Assembly: GCA_905221615.1 (NCBI GenBank)
Contig: CAJNDT010004879.1
Span: 186,001 to 250,000 of the forward strand
Length of the DNA: 64,000 nt
DNA from: Symbiodinium sp. CCMP2592
Taxonomy: Eukaryota > Sar > Dinophyceae > Suessiales > Symbiodiniaceae
Direction: 5' to 3'
Shown in pieces: positions 21,190-32,110 of the stretch. Under the pieces are notes generated by a model, which was given only the letters and a program-made list of their open reading frames with translations, was not told the origin of the DNA and did not search any database. The position numbers and the translations under genes are program-made. Within the stretch, counting starts at the first letter, position 1. Every line of letters starts with the position of its first letter.

Positions 21190-21444
21190 GGAAGGAGGTA
21201 ATCTGTTCGTAAAGTTTCACATTTCAGATCAAGGAATCGTGCACTTGTTATCCTGTGAACAGTGAAACTCGATTTGTAAAGCTCGCGGTGGAGCTCGATT
21301 TGTAAAGCTCTCTTGAAGGAGCTCGATTTGTAAAGCTTCCGCTGAGGAGCTGGATTTCGATTATGGATTTTACCTCTCTTCAGCTCTCTTTTGCTACAAG
21401 AACAATGCTTGCCATGGGCGGAAAACGATTGAGTGCAGATTCCT
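21190..21444 (+). repeat. Terminal repeat B2 of element 1
   Basis: The right end of the element and the second copy of the 255-base B repeat. Flanking DNA begins with AATTTAAGAAAAG at 21445. Confidence 0.9.
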
Positions 21445-22726
21445 AATTTAAGAAAAGTTGGGTTGGCTAGTGATCCGCTCCGCCACCTCACAAAAATGCG
21501 TGCGTCTGATGGTTGTTAGGCACTTTGTTCAGTTGCAATTTTGGGAGCTCCGGTGCAACGGCCCCCCATAAAGGTCAGCTGTTGACGTTTTGAGGGAACT
21601 TTAGCTGTGTCCCCTGACCCCCCGAGACCAAAGGATTGCACAAACCATGAGATTTCTGCGTGCTCTGTTCTTTTATTGCATGCAGTGTACTGTTGAAATT
21701 GTCGAGTTCGAGTATGCAGAGCTTGATGCCATCATTTGATGCGGGGAATTATCACAAAATCCTGCCGTTGAGCTATCGTGCCTTTGCATCAAGCTCGGCT
21801 CGAGTCTTCTGTGTTTCACCGTCCCATCGTGGCGGTGAGGACGTCGTGGCCGTATCACCTACCGTGTGTGTCTGTTTGTCTGTTGGCGCTCCTTCCCTCC
21901 GTCCTTTGCCTTTGCCGCCGAATGCTCGGCTCTCTTCGTCTGCAGGCTATTGCGGCTCAGGGTCGGTATGCAGTCGTTCCTTCTCGTGATCCCTGACCTG
22001 CTGTCGCTAGATACAGCGTAACCTTCCAACCACCGGTCGAATACACGGTTTCAACGTTTTCGCATGTAGCTGTCGGCTATTTGAGTGGACGGCGGATGGG
22101 TAAACATTTGTTGGGCAAGTGAGCTGACCTGCGCATGTCAGTGCTCGTAGCTTTTACATTTAACAAATTCATTCATTTGACACGTTCTTTGTGACTTTGC
22201 AGTTTGTCTGCTGTAGCTTGTGTCGGTGCTGCTGGCTCGTTTGGTCTTAAGTTCGAAGCCTTGGAACTTTGGCCGTTCTGCAGGAGCTCTCCGCCAGAGG
22301 ATGTCCAAGCCGGAGGCCTTGCTGGACCTGGAGGTGGCTCGGCGGCCATGCCTATGCCCCCCCCTCTCTTCGCTTCGGGCTCAACCCGTCGCAGAAATCC
22401 AGCGGAAATGCAGCACCCAGCAGACTGCTCGGAAGTTGCCATCCTAGGCTCGTGCTCAGATGGGGTTTAGTTCGAAGGACAGTTTGGGGGTGAAAAATCC
22501 TGTAGATGACAGCCACAGCGTAGCAAGAAGCAAAGAAAAAAGCAACATCGTCACACAGTTGGCGCTTTGCGGCCCAGTGCTGTGCTTGCTCTGCCTCCTA
22601 TCGGCATTGCTGTGTATTTTGGCTGAAGTTTAGTTTTGCAGGTTTTTTCCTCACCGCTGCAGCCCGTGAAAGCTGTCAGCATTCCTTGTTGAAGTGAACG
22701 TCGCTTGAACATCGGAGTGCTTGTCT
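21445..22726. other. No gene recognised
   Basis: Intron-like sequence follows element 1. Pyrimidine-rich tracts ending in CAG (for example near 22200) resemble acceptors, but the following sequence shows no recognisable domain. Confidence 0.4.
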
Positions 22727-22894
22727 CAACACTTCTGCGGACATGCATATGCGGATGCTGAGGAAGTATTTCAGGCACAAGTATCGATGATGGGACCAGA
22801 CCACCCGGACACCCAGGCGACCATCCAAGCAATCAATGGCCTTGAAGGATGGGAAGGACAGCAGCGAAGCGCTGCAAAGTTGCCCGAGGATTAG
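22727..22894 (+). CDS. TPR exon, possible C-terminus
   Basis: The region encodes HAYADAEEVFQAQVSMMGPD followed by HPDTQATIQAINGLEG, a canonical kinesin-light-chain-type TPR with the MGPDHPDT signature. The frame ends with a stop at 22892-22894 after about 18 further residues, so this may be the 3' end of a TPR gene; alternatively an intron begins within the last codons. The 5' boundary is not fixed. It is the same strand and repeat type as the exons at 10.9-12.3 kb, with element 1 in between. Confidence 0.6.
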   Translation, partial: QHFCGHAYADAEEVFQAQVSMMGPDHPDTQATIQAINGLEGWEGQQRSAAKLPED

Positions 22895-23335
22895 TTTCTG
22901 AGTCTGCTAGTCTGCGAGGACAGTACAACTTGCATGCCCGGTATCAGGGAGCACTGAGCAAGCTTGCTTCTGCCAACAATCGAGCCTCGGCGGATCTCGG
23001 CACCATGCGTTTAACAAATTCCGTCTCGTTTGGCGTCGGTCACTTGGCATTCATTCCTTCCTTGCTAAAGGCTTTGCAAAGCGGACAAAGGCGACGCACC
23101 GCAACAGCGATAGAACGGCCCCGTGGCATGTGTTGAAGAGTTCTTATTTGCGTTCTTGGTTTTACTTTATCTTTGCGCCTGAAATGGTCTTCCAGGTCTC
23201 GTCATTTCACTTTTGTCATTCTTTGTTTAAGTGTTATTATTCCTCTTCTGCTTCTTGTTTTCCTGGAAGAAACAACAAGAGAAAGCCTGAAAGCCTGATC
23301 ATCATATAAATCACAATAATAATTAACAACGATAG
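22895..23335. other. No gene recognised
   Basis: Nothing recognisable before the trinucleotide tract. Confidence 0.4.
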
Positions 23336-23359
23336 TGATCGCAATAACAGCAGCAGCAA

Positions 23360-23390
<31 letters not shown>

Positions 23391-23765
23391 CGCAGCAACA
23401 GCAACGACACAAACATCAAGAACAGCAACGACCACAGCAACGACAACTGCTACAACTGCAACAACAACACCAACAGCACCACCACTGTCGCTGCCGCCGC
23501 AGCCGACAACAGCAACAGCATCAGCAACAACAATAACAACAGCATCAGCAACTACAATAACAACCATAGCAACAGCAACAGCAGCAAGAGCAACATCACC
23601 AAGAAGAGCACAAGCAGCAATAGCATCAACAGCATCAGCCGCATCGACAGCATCAACAGCATCAACGGCATCAGCAGCAACATCAGCAACGGCAACTGCA
23701 TTAGTAACAGCAACAGCACCAATAATAGTAGATGTACTCAAAATAGTTAGTAATAGCAAACAGTC
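23336..23765. repeat. Imperfect (CAA/CAG)n microsatellite
   Basis: About 430 bases of AAC, CAG, CAT and CAA triplets. The long Thr/Ala-rich or Val-rich translations across it are products of the repeat and are not taken as genes. Confidence 0.9.
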
Positions 23766-24369
23766 ATAGCATTAATCGTACTACCTGTAGGACTGTTAAT
23801 ACCGATGATTCCAATAATACGAGCACTGTGAGTTAGCTAAGCTACTAAGAATACCCACAGTAATAATCATAATTCATAACAATGCTATTCAATTCATTGT
23901 TGTCATTACTTCGTATGTTTATATGAAAAGTAGTATGGGCAACCTTGATCACATCAATAGTTTTCACAATGCTGATATTGTATAGTCATATATAAATAGT
24001 TTGAACAATATGACAGTATCAGAGACATGAAATCTGTTCATCATTCACAATATTCGTGATATGCACGATCCACGTGCTGTTCATAGTATGAAAAAAGCTA
24101 ACTGCGCTTTCGGCCAAGATATAGTACATACCAATCATAGTATTAAGTATTTGTATTGTTTTTAGAAGCAGTGTTCTTAGTACTCGCAATATGGTTAGTA
24201 TTAGTAATGATGATGATAATGATAACTTTTGGCTAATCATAGTCGTGATCGTTCGAAAGTGTTAATCATGATAGAACTTGTGATAATGTTGAAGGGAATA
24301 TTCATATCAACAACATTAGGGTATTCATCATCATCGTCTTCAAAATGGTGTCAGTAGTCATAAGAGCAA
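23766..24369. other. AT-rich stretch without a gene
   Basis: Base composition changes to AT-rich between two microsatellites. No exon or element was recognised. Confidence 0.5.
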
Positions 24370-24639
24370 AAATAAGAATAAGACGACTAAGAACAATCAT
24401 CGTACGAGTACTAGTACTAGTACGAGTACTGGTACTGGTACTACTCCTATCACTTCTGCTCCTGCTCCTACGCCGACTCCCAGTCCAACTCCCACTCCTA
24501 CTCAAAGTCCCACTCCTAGTACTGGTACTAGTACTAGGACCGGTACTAGTGCTACTACTACAACTACTGCTGCTACTACGGCTACTACTCCTGCTACTAC
24601 TGCTGCTACTACTCCTGCTACTACTACTACTACTACTAA

Positions 24640-24690
<51 letters not shown>

Positions 24691-24737
24691 GACTACTGCT
24701 GCTGCCACTGCAACTGCTACTGCTCATCATACTCTTA

Positions 24738-24776
<39 letters not shown>

Positions 24777-24873
24777 GCTACCAGTACTACGACTACGACT
24801 ACTACTACTACTACTGCTACTACTACTACTACTACTGCTACTACTACTACTACTACTACTACTACGGGATTTG
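24370..24873. repeat. Imperfect (ACT)n / (CTA)n microsatellite
   Basis: Runs of ACT triplets interspersed with TAGTAC- and CCTACTCC-type variants. Open frames in all directions are repeat products. Confidence 0.9.
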
Positions 24874-24900
24874 GCCTTATTTGACGCCATGTTTTCCTGT

Positions 24901-25104
24901 TTTTAGGACTTCCACGACTTTGTTTGAGGGCCTGGATGTGTTGGTATTTACAGTATTTCCGTGTTTATGCGTCTTTATCTCTTTAAACAGGGACCATGCA
25001 GACCCGAGCGCCTTAACGACCTAAAATACAGTCATAGCACCTGTCTTTAGGACTTGCACGACTTTGTTTGCCGGTCTGAATGTGCTGGTATTTACAGTAT
25101 TTCC
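24901..25104. repeat. Direct repeat pair of 60 bases
   Basis: 24901-24960 and 25045-25104 are near-identical. Both start with (C/T)TTTAGGACTT and end with GGTATTTACAGTATTTCC, with a few substitutions in the middle. Confidence 0.8.
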
Positions 25105-25127
25105 TTTGCCGCGAAAACATGGGTGAC

Positions 25128-25500
25128 CTGGGGGTGGGTGGGGGGGTGGGGGGGGGGGGCGGCGTGGCTAATCGCGAGCATGTTCATCAACATCATCATA
25201 CTCATCAACGTCATCATACTCATCAACATCATCATTGACCTGGGGTGGGGGGTGGGGGGGCTAATCGCGAGCATGTTCAACAACATCATCATACTCATCA
25301 ACATAATCATAACAGCAGCACTCAAGATCATCTTACTCATCAACATCATCATCACAACAGTACCACTCAAGATCAATGTACTCAACATCATCGTCATCAT
25401 AACACTCACCATCATCATCATAGCAGTAACAATCAAAATCATCATATTCATGAACATCATCATCACAGTGATACAAAATGTCATCATAGCCTTGAGATCA
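25128..25500. repeat. G-rich tract and CAT/CAA repeat, duplicated unit
   Basis: A unit running from GACCTGGGG through a poly-G-like stretch and GGCTAATCGCGAGCATGTTC into CATCATCATACTCATCAAC occurs twice (about 25126-25230 and 25236-25320). It continues as an imperfect CAT/CAA tract to about 25500. The G runs could form quadruplexes. Confidence 0.75.
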
Positions 25501-25705
25501 CGGACACGTCTCCTGACGGTGTCCCGTCTGACCGCACAGCCGGCAAGCATGCTTCGCTTGAGGCATGACTTCCACTCGAACCAAAAAAACCACGTGTCAG
25601 GGCGCTCGGCTCGGAGCAGTGTGTGAATGCTGAAATGTCGTCCCTGCCGTGCTTTTCTGCATGTGAATGCACAAAAAGCACGGCGTCAAATTCGCGCAGG
25701 GCGCG

Positions 25706-25707
<2 letters not shown>

Positions 25708-25747
<40 letters not shown>

Positions 25748-25751
25748 CACA

Positions 25752-25795
<44 letters not shown>

Positions 25796-26024
25796 TACTA
25801 CTAGTACTACTACTACTTCTGCTACCACTACTGCTACTACTACTACTACAACTACTACTACGACTACTACGACTACTACGACTACTACGACTACTACGAC
25901 TACGACTACGACTACGACTACGACTACGACTACGACTACGACTATGACTACGACTACTACTACTGCTGCTACTGCTACTACTTCTACTACTACTACTACT
26001 ATACTGCTAATGCTACTGCTACTG

Positions 26025-26067
<43 letters not shown>

Positions 26068-26110
26068 GACTGCAACGACGACGACTACTACTACGTCTAC
26101 TATGACTACT
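25708..26110. repeat. (ACT)n microsatellite, left flank of element 2
   Basis: Long runs of ACT and ACG-ACT triplets ending about 25 bases before repeat A1 of element 2. The comparable tract on the far side (34799-35058) suggests that element 2 inserted into one (ACT)n array. Confidence 0.9.
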
Positions 26111-26133
26111 GGAACCACCATTCCGGGCATGTC

Positions 26134-26228
26134 GTGAAGCACACTTGTGTGCGTAGTAACAACCGTGAACGGCGTAGCTGCCTTCAGCACTCTGGCTCGA
26201 CGCGACCTTTCGCCAAAAGCTTTTCTCC
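26134..26228 (+). repeat. Terminal repeat A1 of element 2
   Basis: These 95 bases beginning GTGAAGCACACTTGTGTGCG are repeated without visible mismatch at 34467-34561. This is the left end of the element. Confidence 0.9.
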
Positions 26229-26324
26229 TAGATCCTTTCGTGCCTTCGGCGGTCATGGCTCTCCCTCCAGCGACGGCTGCCGAGATGGGCCCAGGCCCTG
26301 GCGGCGGCTCGACGCACCGGTTGG

Positions 26325-28430
26325 GTGCCGGTCATTGGTCTTTTGTCGACGGACCAAATGACCGATCTGATCGACGCCGGCCACGCGGCGAGCCAGCTGA
26401 TGGTTGGCATGGTACAAGGATCGACGATGGAGACTGCGGCGGAGGTCGCGGCGGAAGCAGCGGGGGGCACCGGCGGCACTGACAGCATGCCCTTTGTGCC
26501 GACGCCCATCCCTGAGGGCGACGAAGATGCCGACGACGAGGTGCTCATGTCCCAGCCTGTGGTGGTCGACACGGCGGGGGTTGGGTCCCCGCCCGTGGGT
26601 TCCCCTGTGGCGGCGGTTCCCACCCCGATGGCTACAGCACCGACGCCTTCAGGCAGATCGACGCCAGCGATCGTGAAGGCGACGCCTCCGCAAGATTTGG
26701 CCCCACTGCCATCGGCGCCACCCTCAGTACCGGCATCGGGCACGGCGACCCCGGCGCCACAGGACTACTTCATCGACGTCGCCACCAAGGCCAAGGCGGC
26801 GTCCCTGTTGGCATCCCGGGCTGACACATGGCAGGTGGCGGCGCTGACTTCGATGCCATCCTCTGGGACGGCGACACCCGCGCACTCGGCGCGACGGGGG
26901 CCCCCCAACGCCAGGGAGATTGTGGCGGTGTTGAATGTGCAGGCGACGCAGGCTCGCCCTGACTCCTCCTCGGCGTCGGGTGGTCGACGCCCATTCTTTA
27001 CTGGCCTCGGCAGAGAACCTGGAGACGGCGGAGCCGCCGACGCCCAACCCCTACGACGGACCGGCCTCGAGCACCTCGGCGAGTCACATGGCAGCCGCGG
27101 CTTCTGCGGCGGAGGTTCCTATCACCCAGCCCCCGGCGAGGGCCAGGAAGGGCAGAGGCAGCCTCGACGTCAGCGAGTTCCTGGATCAACTCGGCGTCAG
27201 CATCGGCGGGCGTGGCCCCCGCTACGGGTGCGGCCCCCGCCCAGGCCGACTGGGGCGACGTCCCCTGGGAAAACCCGCTCCACGACCAGGCCATGGCCAG
27301 GATTGCGGCGGCGGCGGGCAACCAGGAGTTCCCCTACATCCGCCGGCCGCCTGCCGACGCCCGCCACGGTCCTCTGTACCGACGGAGGCCATGCGGGCAG
27401 AGAGGCGGCGAAGGGAGGCATCGGCCCATGAGCGGCGCCAGTATGAGGCATATGATCCGCGGCGGTGGGGCAGCACCCCGTGGACGGCGGAGGAAGTCGG
27501 CCACATTTCCCCGGCGTACTTCGAGTACAAACGGCTGATGGAGTCAGCCAAAAAGAGACGGCGGTGCCGCCACATCTTCGGCGCTTCGCCTACGCCTCCC
27601 GGGCCAGCTCCGAGCGGCGCCCTGCCCAGGCCCGCGACGCCACGGCGTGGCGAAGACCCGCCAGAGGCGGACTATACCCGTTCCTCCGACGCTTGCCTGC
27701 GGGCGTGGCCGGAGCACGCATCACGGTGCGGCACGGCAAGGAGGAACGACTTGGCTGGTGCACGCACCCATGTGCCGCACCGCGACGGCCTATCGCCCTC
27801 GGCGCAGCCGCGGCGCCCACGGCGCCTCCGGCAGCCACAAATGCCCGGCGTGCGAAGGCCTCAAGGGCACAGGGCGGCGCTGAAACCGCCCCCCCGACGC
27901 TGGGCAGCTATGCTCCGACGGGGTTTTCTTTGGATCCGGCGTTGGTCGGAGACGACGACACCCTGACGACAGAGCTCCCGGCGGTGATCAGCCAGAGTTT
28001 TTGTCACCTTTGCGGCGTTCGACGAAGATCGACGCCCGCCACAGACCTTGCTCGGAGTCGCGCCACCGCCACGGCGCCAAAAAAGAGTGAATGCATCGGC
28101 CGGCGGCGCATGTTTCTGCTTGCACCTCTCTCTCTCTTTGGTTGTCCGGCGCTCGACCCTAACCCGCAGCCATTTTTTGCCCGAACGCTGTCGCCAGCCC
28201 GGCGCTCAAGTAGGATCACGGCTAAGCTCCCGCGGCGGAGCCTGCTCCAGGCACCTTCGCAGCCTTCCTGGCAGAGGTGGAGACGGCCGGCGGTGGAGCA
28301 CACATGTCCTGGGGCGGCGGTGGGACCAGCCGGGCCGGCCTTGGCAGCAGCCGGCGTCCCCGAACAGGTCATCCTGACACTGGCCACGGCGACCCCACCA
28401 GGACCGGCTAGGAGGCCGACGTCGGCCATG
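26325..28430 (+). pseudogene. N-terminal Ala/Pro-rich region upstream of the element 2 recombinase, frameshifted
   Basis: The frame starting near 26325 encodes a low-complexity Pro/Ala/Thr/Val protein to about 26990, then the sense frame appears to move to +1, +2 and back (about 26990, 27220, 27330). Later islands such as ERRRREASAHERRQYEAYDP (27390-27450) and WTAEEVGHISPAYFEYKRLM look like real protein. After about 27570 the correct frame is uncertain. I do not recognise a domain. It may be the N-terminal extension of the recombinase ORF or a separate ORF1. It sits where ORF1 sits in element 1. Confidence 0.45.
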
Positions 28431-29617
28431 TCGGCGCAGCTCTACCTCGACGCCGCCATCTATCACCATGAGCACGTCCTGCAGCTCGACGTGCCCCCGG
28501 CCCTGAAGAAGGCCGCCCGACGATTCGCCCGGGCGGCGGTTCGGGGCATGCCAGGGTCTAAGCTGAAGCAGGCCTTCGACCTCGGCGTTCTGGCAGCCTT
28601 GGTCAAATTCCAGGCGGCACCGGAGCCCCTGGACTGTCGACGGCCACACCACGCCGTCGACGTGGTGATCATAGCATGCTGGTTCATGCTCAGGGAGGTC
28701 GAAATCGCCGGCGCCCGGGTACAAGACCTCACGCTGTCTTCGGCGACCTTCGGCGGGGGTATCACCCTGGACCTGCCTCTGCATAAGACGGCGCTGACGC
28801 GGCGATCCCTCCGCTGCGTCTGCACGGCGGTGATCCACCCGCTCTGCCCGGCGTGTGCCGCAAGGAGACACCTGGCTAGGCTACATGCCGACGGGGCCCC
28901 ACCTCGACCACCGAGCCCCGGACGAAGGCAGCGTCCATCGAGATGTTCCTCCTGGTCTTGGCGGCGTGCGGGGTGGAGACGCACATGGACCACCCCGATG
29001 GGCGGCGAGTACCTATCTTCGGGGGCCACGCCGCGAGGGTGTCCGGCGCCACCTTCTTGGCGGCCCTGGGGGTGGCCATCGCCATCATCCAGCTGCTCGG
29101 CCGATGGGCCAGCGCGGCGGTCGAACGGTATACACAGGCAGCACCCCTGACATACGCAGCGGCGGCCATACCGGCGCAAGCCCTGGCCATTCGGCCAGTG
29201 GAGGCGACCGGTAGTGCGGCGGCGAGCTCATCGCACAGCCCACTAGCCCTGCCGGCGCCAGACGAAGATGCAGAGAAGAGGCCGGCGGGGAACAGCCCGG
29301 CCAGGTCCCCCGACGCTATGCCGGAGGTTGACTTCGTACCGGCCCCCCTTAGACCGGCGGCAGTTGCACAGGTGGTTGGTGAGAACACGACGAAGTTCAT
29401 CATGAACGCCCGGTCCAAGGTCGTGCACCTCCCCGGCGCCGACGAGGCGGCGACCGAAAAGCACGAATGGGCGGCGAAGTGCGGTTGGCCGTACGGCAGA
29501 GGTGCTTCCCCGTGGTGGCGATTGACACGGCGACGGAGGTGGGGTCTTCCGACGGAAGCTCCTCCTCCTCGTCCGGGGGGTCGACATCTGATAGCGACTG
29601 AGCTGCGACGGGGTTGA
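28431..29617 (+). pseudogene. Tyrosine recombinase of element 2, one frameshift
   Basis: The N-terminal helical domain (ALKKAARRFARAAVRGM) leads to CWFMLREVEIAGARV, the first Arg box (Arg at 28692), then LPLHKTALTRRSLRC and a Cys pair cluster (CVC, PLCPAC). A frame change between about 28870 and 28940 is needed to reach GGHAARVSGATFLAALG (His 29027, Arg 29036), LLGRWASAAVERYTQ and nucleophile Tyr at 29129. Unlike element 1, the His of H-x-x-R is present. A Cys-Gly-Trp-bearing tail follows (KHEWAAKCGWPYG). The role is the same as in element 1: integrating circular element DNA. The catalytic set is complete if the frame is joined. The frameshift makes this copy defective unless it is a sequence error. 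Confidence 0.75.
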
Positions 29618-29635
29618 AAGAATGCCCCTTCTCCT

Positions 29636-31020
29636 TTGCACACTCGACGGTCGGCTGCCGAGCTCGCGCTTGGTACTCTTACCGACGCAGTTTTGGGATC
29701 ACCCGACGCCCCCCCTACTACCCCTGCCATGGCTGGCGCGCCGGCGGCTGCTTTCCCAACGGTGGCGGCGGCCATGCCGTCCCTGGACGACCTCATCGTG
29801 TCGGCCGGCGCGGCGCCGGCGATCAAGGACTATATCGCGGCACGGGGGATATCATCTACACCGACGCTCGCACTCGTGGCCGAGGACACGGCGAACTTCG
29901 TGGCGAAGTTCGTTCAGCCATTCCTGTCCGGCGTGAACCTGGCCGGCACCGAGCACAAGGCGGCGCCCGGCAGCGAGGATGTGACTCAGGCGGTGCTGGT
30001 ACACCTCTTCACAGAGGCCCAGCGGCAATGGAAAGCGGCGACGGCACTGCCGATCGCCACTCCGGCGCCCCCGCCCGCGGCCGCACCTGGGGGGCTTGCA
30101 CCGGCGGCCACATCGATGGCCGACGAGCGCCCTCCCAAGCACTTCGCGCAATGGTCGGCGCAAGTCAATGCCTATGAGGCCAAGACCATCGACGGGGTGA
30201 AGCGCCGCTTCCCGGCGGAACGCCTCCTCGGCGCTGAAGAGGTGCTGGCCCGCCTCCGGCACGAGCACACCAAGACCAAGGACTACAAACCCCTGGGCCT
30301 CGGCGAGATTGTCTCGCGACGCACTTGGACGTCAGGGATGGACCTGAACACCATCTCGGCGAACAAGGCGACGAGCTCGGGCAAGGCCCTTCGCCTGGTC
30401 GACGGCGCCCTGGTCACCGAGGAGTCCGACGAGTGGACCCCCAAGGGCATCATGCTCACGCTCGACGGGATCGAGGCGGCGAAGTGGGCCTGGATCATAT
30501 GCGGCTGTGATGAAGAACGGCGCGTGGAGCGCTTCACGAGAAGGCTCGGTCGCGACAGGCGACCATGCCGGCGATACACTCCTTCTGGGCCGACTCCATG
30601 TGGAAACTCTGCGCCGCCATGCGGCGCGGCCTCACCTTTGGTGCAGCAGCCGCGGCGATAATGGACGACGCGGCCTCGTGGAACGAGCACGCCATCGCCC
30701 ACTCCACGGCGGCCGCCATGAAGAAGCAGGTCCAGATGACCAGGGAGACCGGCGCGCCGAATCCGACGGTGACCGAGACACACCAGGAGATCGACGACGA
30801 GGCGGCGGACAGAGCTGGAACACCTGGAGCGGCGCCAAGCGCAACCAGCATTGGGATGAGCCCCAACAGCACGGCGGTTGGAAACAGTCCGGCTCCCAAG
30901 GGTCCACCGGCGGCGCTGGAGGTTGGAAGAAGCAGCGCTAGGGACAGCACGGGGCCCCGCCCTCCGACGCACCCGAGGGTGGGGTACCCGACCCGGCGCA
31001 GAAGCGCCCCCGCCTCCAGC
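29636..31020 (+). pseudogene. Gag-like protein of element 2, frameshifted near 30520
   Basis: The frame from about 29636 encodes a Pro/Ala-rich start, a helical region (PSLDDLIVSAGAAPAIKDYI; ALVAEDTANFVAKFV), a Pro-rich hinge and a charged helical domain (MADERPPKHFAQWSAQVNAY ... KTKDYKPLGLGEIV) to about 30510. The sense frame then shifts and continues as MWKLCAAMRRGLTFGAAAAA and EIDDEAADRAG to about 30960. No named gag family is recognised. The position before the methyltransferase and RT, together with this composition, supports a gag-like role. Confidence 0.5.
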
Positions 31021-31040
31021 ACCGGCGACCGGCGGGCTCA

Positions 31041-32085
31041 AAGGTCATACTTCTGTCCTTCTTCGATGGCGTCGCTGGCTGGTGTGGGACCTGGTCGGGC
31101 AGCCGGCGGCCATCCTTTCTTGGGAACTGGACCGCACAGCCAAGGCGGTGGCAGACTACCAGGTGCCGGGCATCAGGCACCGCGGCGACCTCAACCAGCA
31201 CGACCCGGAAGGTCGCGGAGCTCGTCGAACGCATCGACCCCAACGGCGAATGCGATATCATCGCGGCGGCCGCCCCACCCTGTCAGGATTTCTCCAGAGT
31301 GGCCGACGGCCAGGGCCATGACGGCGTCCGCGGAGGCCTGTTCCTACAGTCGGTCGAGTTCGTGCTCGAGGTGCGGCGGCTGGTGGCTCCACGACGCTTC
31401 GGCTACCTCTTCGAGAATGTGGAGATGTCCACGGCGGATGCCAAGCAGATTTCGGCGGCCTTAGGGACACAGCCCGTACTCGCCGACGCGGCAGACTTCG
31501 GCTGGATTGGAAGGCCCCCTCTGGTGGTTATCGGCGGACTGGGGCCAAGTGCGGCTGGATCCCGGGAACGGCGAGCCGCTCCAGTGGGCGCGGAAAGGCC
31601 CCTGGGATCGCCTCCGGCTCGAAGAAGCCCGGCGGGCGGCGGACAGCATGATCCTCGACGGCCTCACCTTCGACGACAGTGTGCTCTCCGGCAGACGGCG
31701 CCTTCCATGCGCCACGACGCCAGCAGCCGACGAGAACGGCCGAGCGGCGCCCAGAGGTTGTCGGGGGAAGATCCCAGCCGACGCACAACAGCGATGGCTG
31801 ACAGACCGACGACAGTTCGCGCCATGGCACTACATCCGCGAAGCTATGATGGTCGGCGCCGACGGGAAGCTCCAGGTTATTCCACCCAAGGTGAAGGAGC
31901 AGCTCCACCATATGCCGGCGGACTACACCCTCAAGGCCGGCGACGCCACCCTCGACGACCGGACCCGCCACCGCTTGATCGGCAACGGGTGGCACAGGGG
32001 GGTGGCGCTGCGCTTGCTGCTGATCCTCTGGTGGCCACCAACATGGGGACGGCGGCCTCCCAGCCGACGGGGCCACCCCGTCAGT
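31041..32085 (+). pseudogene. C5 DNA methyltransferase domain of element 2, frameshifted
   Basis: Motifs are in canonical order. Motif I is VILLSFFDGVAG (31044 on). An acidic-loop stretch, AAILSWELDRTAKAVADYQV, needs a frame change at about 31090 and a return at about 31205. DIIAAAAPPCQDFS carries the catalytic Cys at 31281 (motif IV) and YLFENVEMS is motif VI (31404-31425). ADFGWIGRP followed, after another shift, by WWLSADWG gives motif VIII. A target-recognition region (about 31600-31930) precedes RHRLIGNGWHRGVALRLLL (motif X, about 31965-32020). The domain would transfer a methyl group from S-adenosylmethionine to cytosine C5. It lies upstream of RT, whereas in element 1 it lies downstream of RT and inside RNase H. 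It is recognised with confidence as a C5-MTase; whether an unbroken master copy is active cannot be told here. Confidence 0.8.
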
Positions 32086-32110
32086 CGACCATCTCCTGGG
32101 TAGCGGCGCT

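Larger units (their letters stand above)
14194..21444 (+). mobile_element. DIRS-like (PAT/Ngaro-type) YR retrotransposon with C5 methyltransferase (element 1)
   Basis: The element is about 7.25 kb and bounded by split direct repeats in the order A1 (14194-14260), coding region, B1 (20797-21051), A2 (21050-21116), B2 (21190-21444). This is the A1-B1A2-B2 layout of PAT/Ngaro-type tyrosine-recombinase retrotransposons. It encodes ORF1, a gag-like protein, a pol with RT, RNase H and a cytosine-5 methyltransferase, and a tyrosine recombinase. All frames are open, and both repeat pairs appear identical by eye, so the copy is probably young. No target-site duplication is expected for this class. The host DNA joins at a shared CT dinucleotide. 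It lies between TPR exons at 12.3 and 22.7 kb, in the same orientation. Confidence 0.9.

Noticed and set aside
20875-21360. CRISPR-like spacing of 26-28 base repeats
   Set aside because: The intervening tails are only about 10 bases and similar to each other; this is a minisatellite within retrotransposon repeats of a eukaryote.
23202-23769. Long Ala/Val- and Thr/Ala-rich open frames on both strands
   Set aside because: They are translations of an imperfect CAA/CAG microsatellite; three-base periodicity removes stops in every frame.
25623-26105. Poly-Thr, poly-Leu and poly-Val open frames
   Set aside because: Direct products of the (ACT)n tract, as are those at 24.3-24.9 kb and 34.6-35.1 kb.
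28463-29826. Long minus-strand open frames across the element 2 recombinase
   Set aside because: GC-rich shadow frames of the recombinase; the + strand carries all the conserved motifs.
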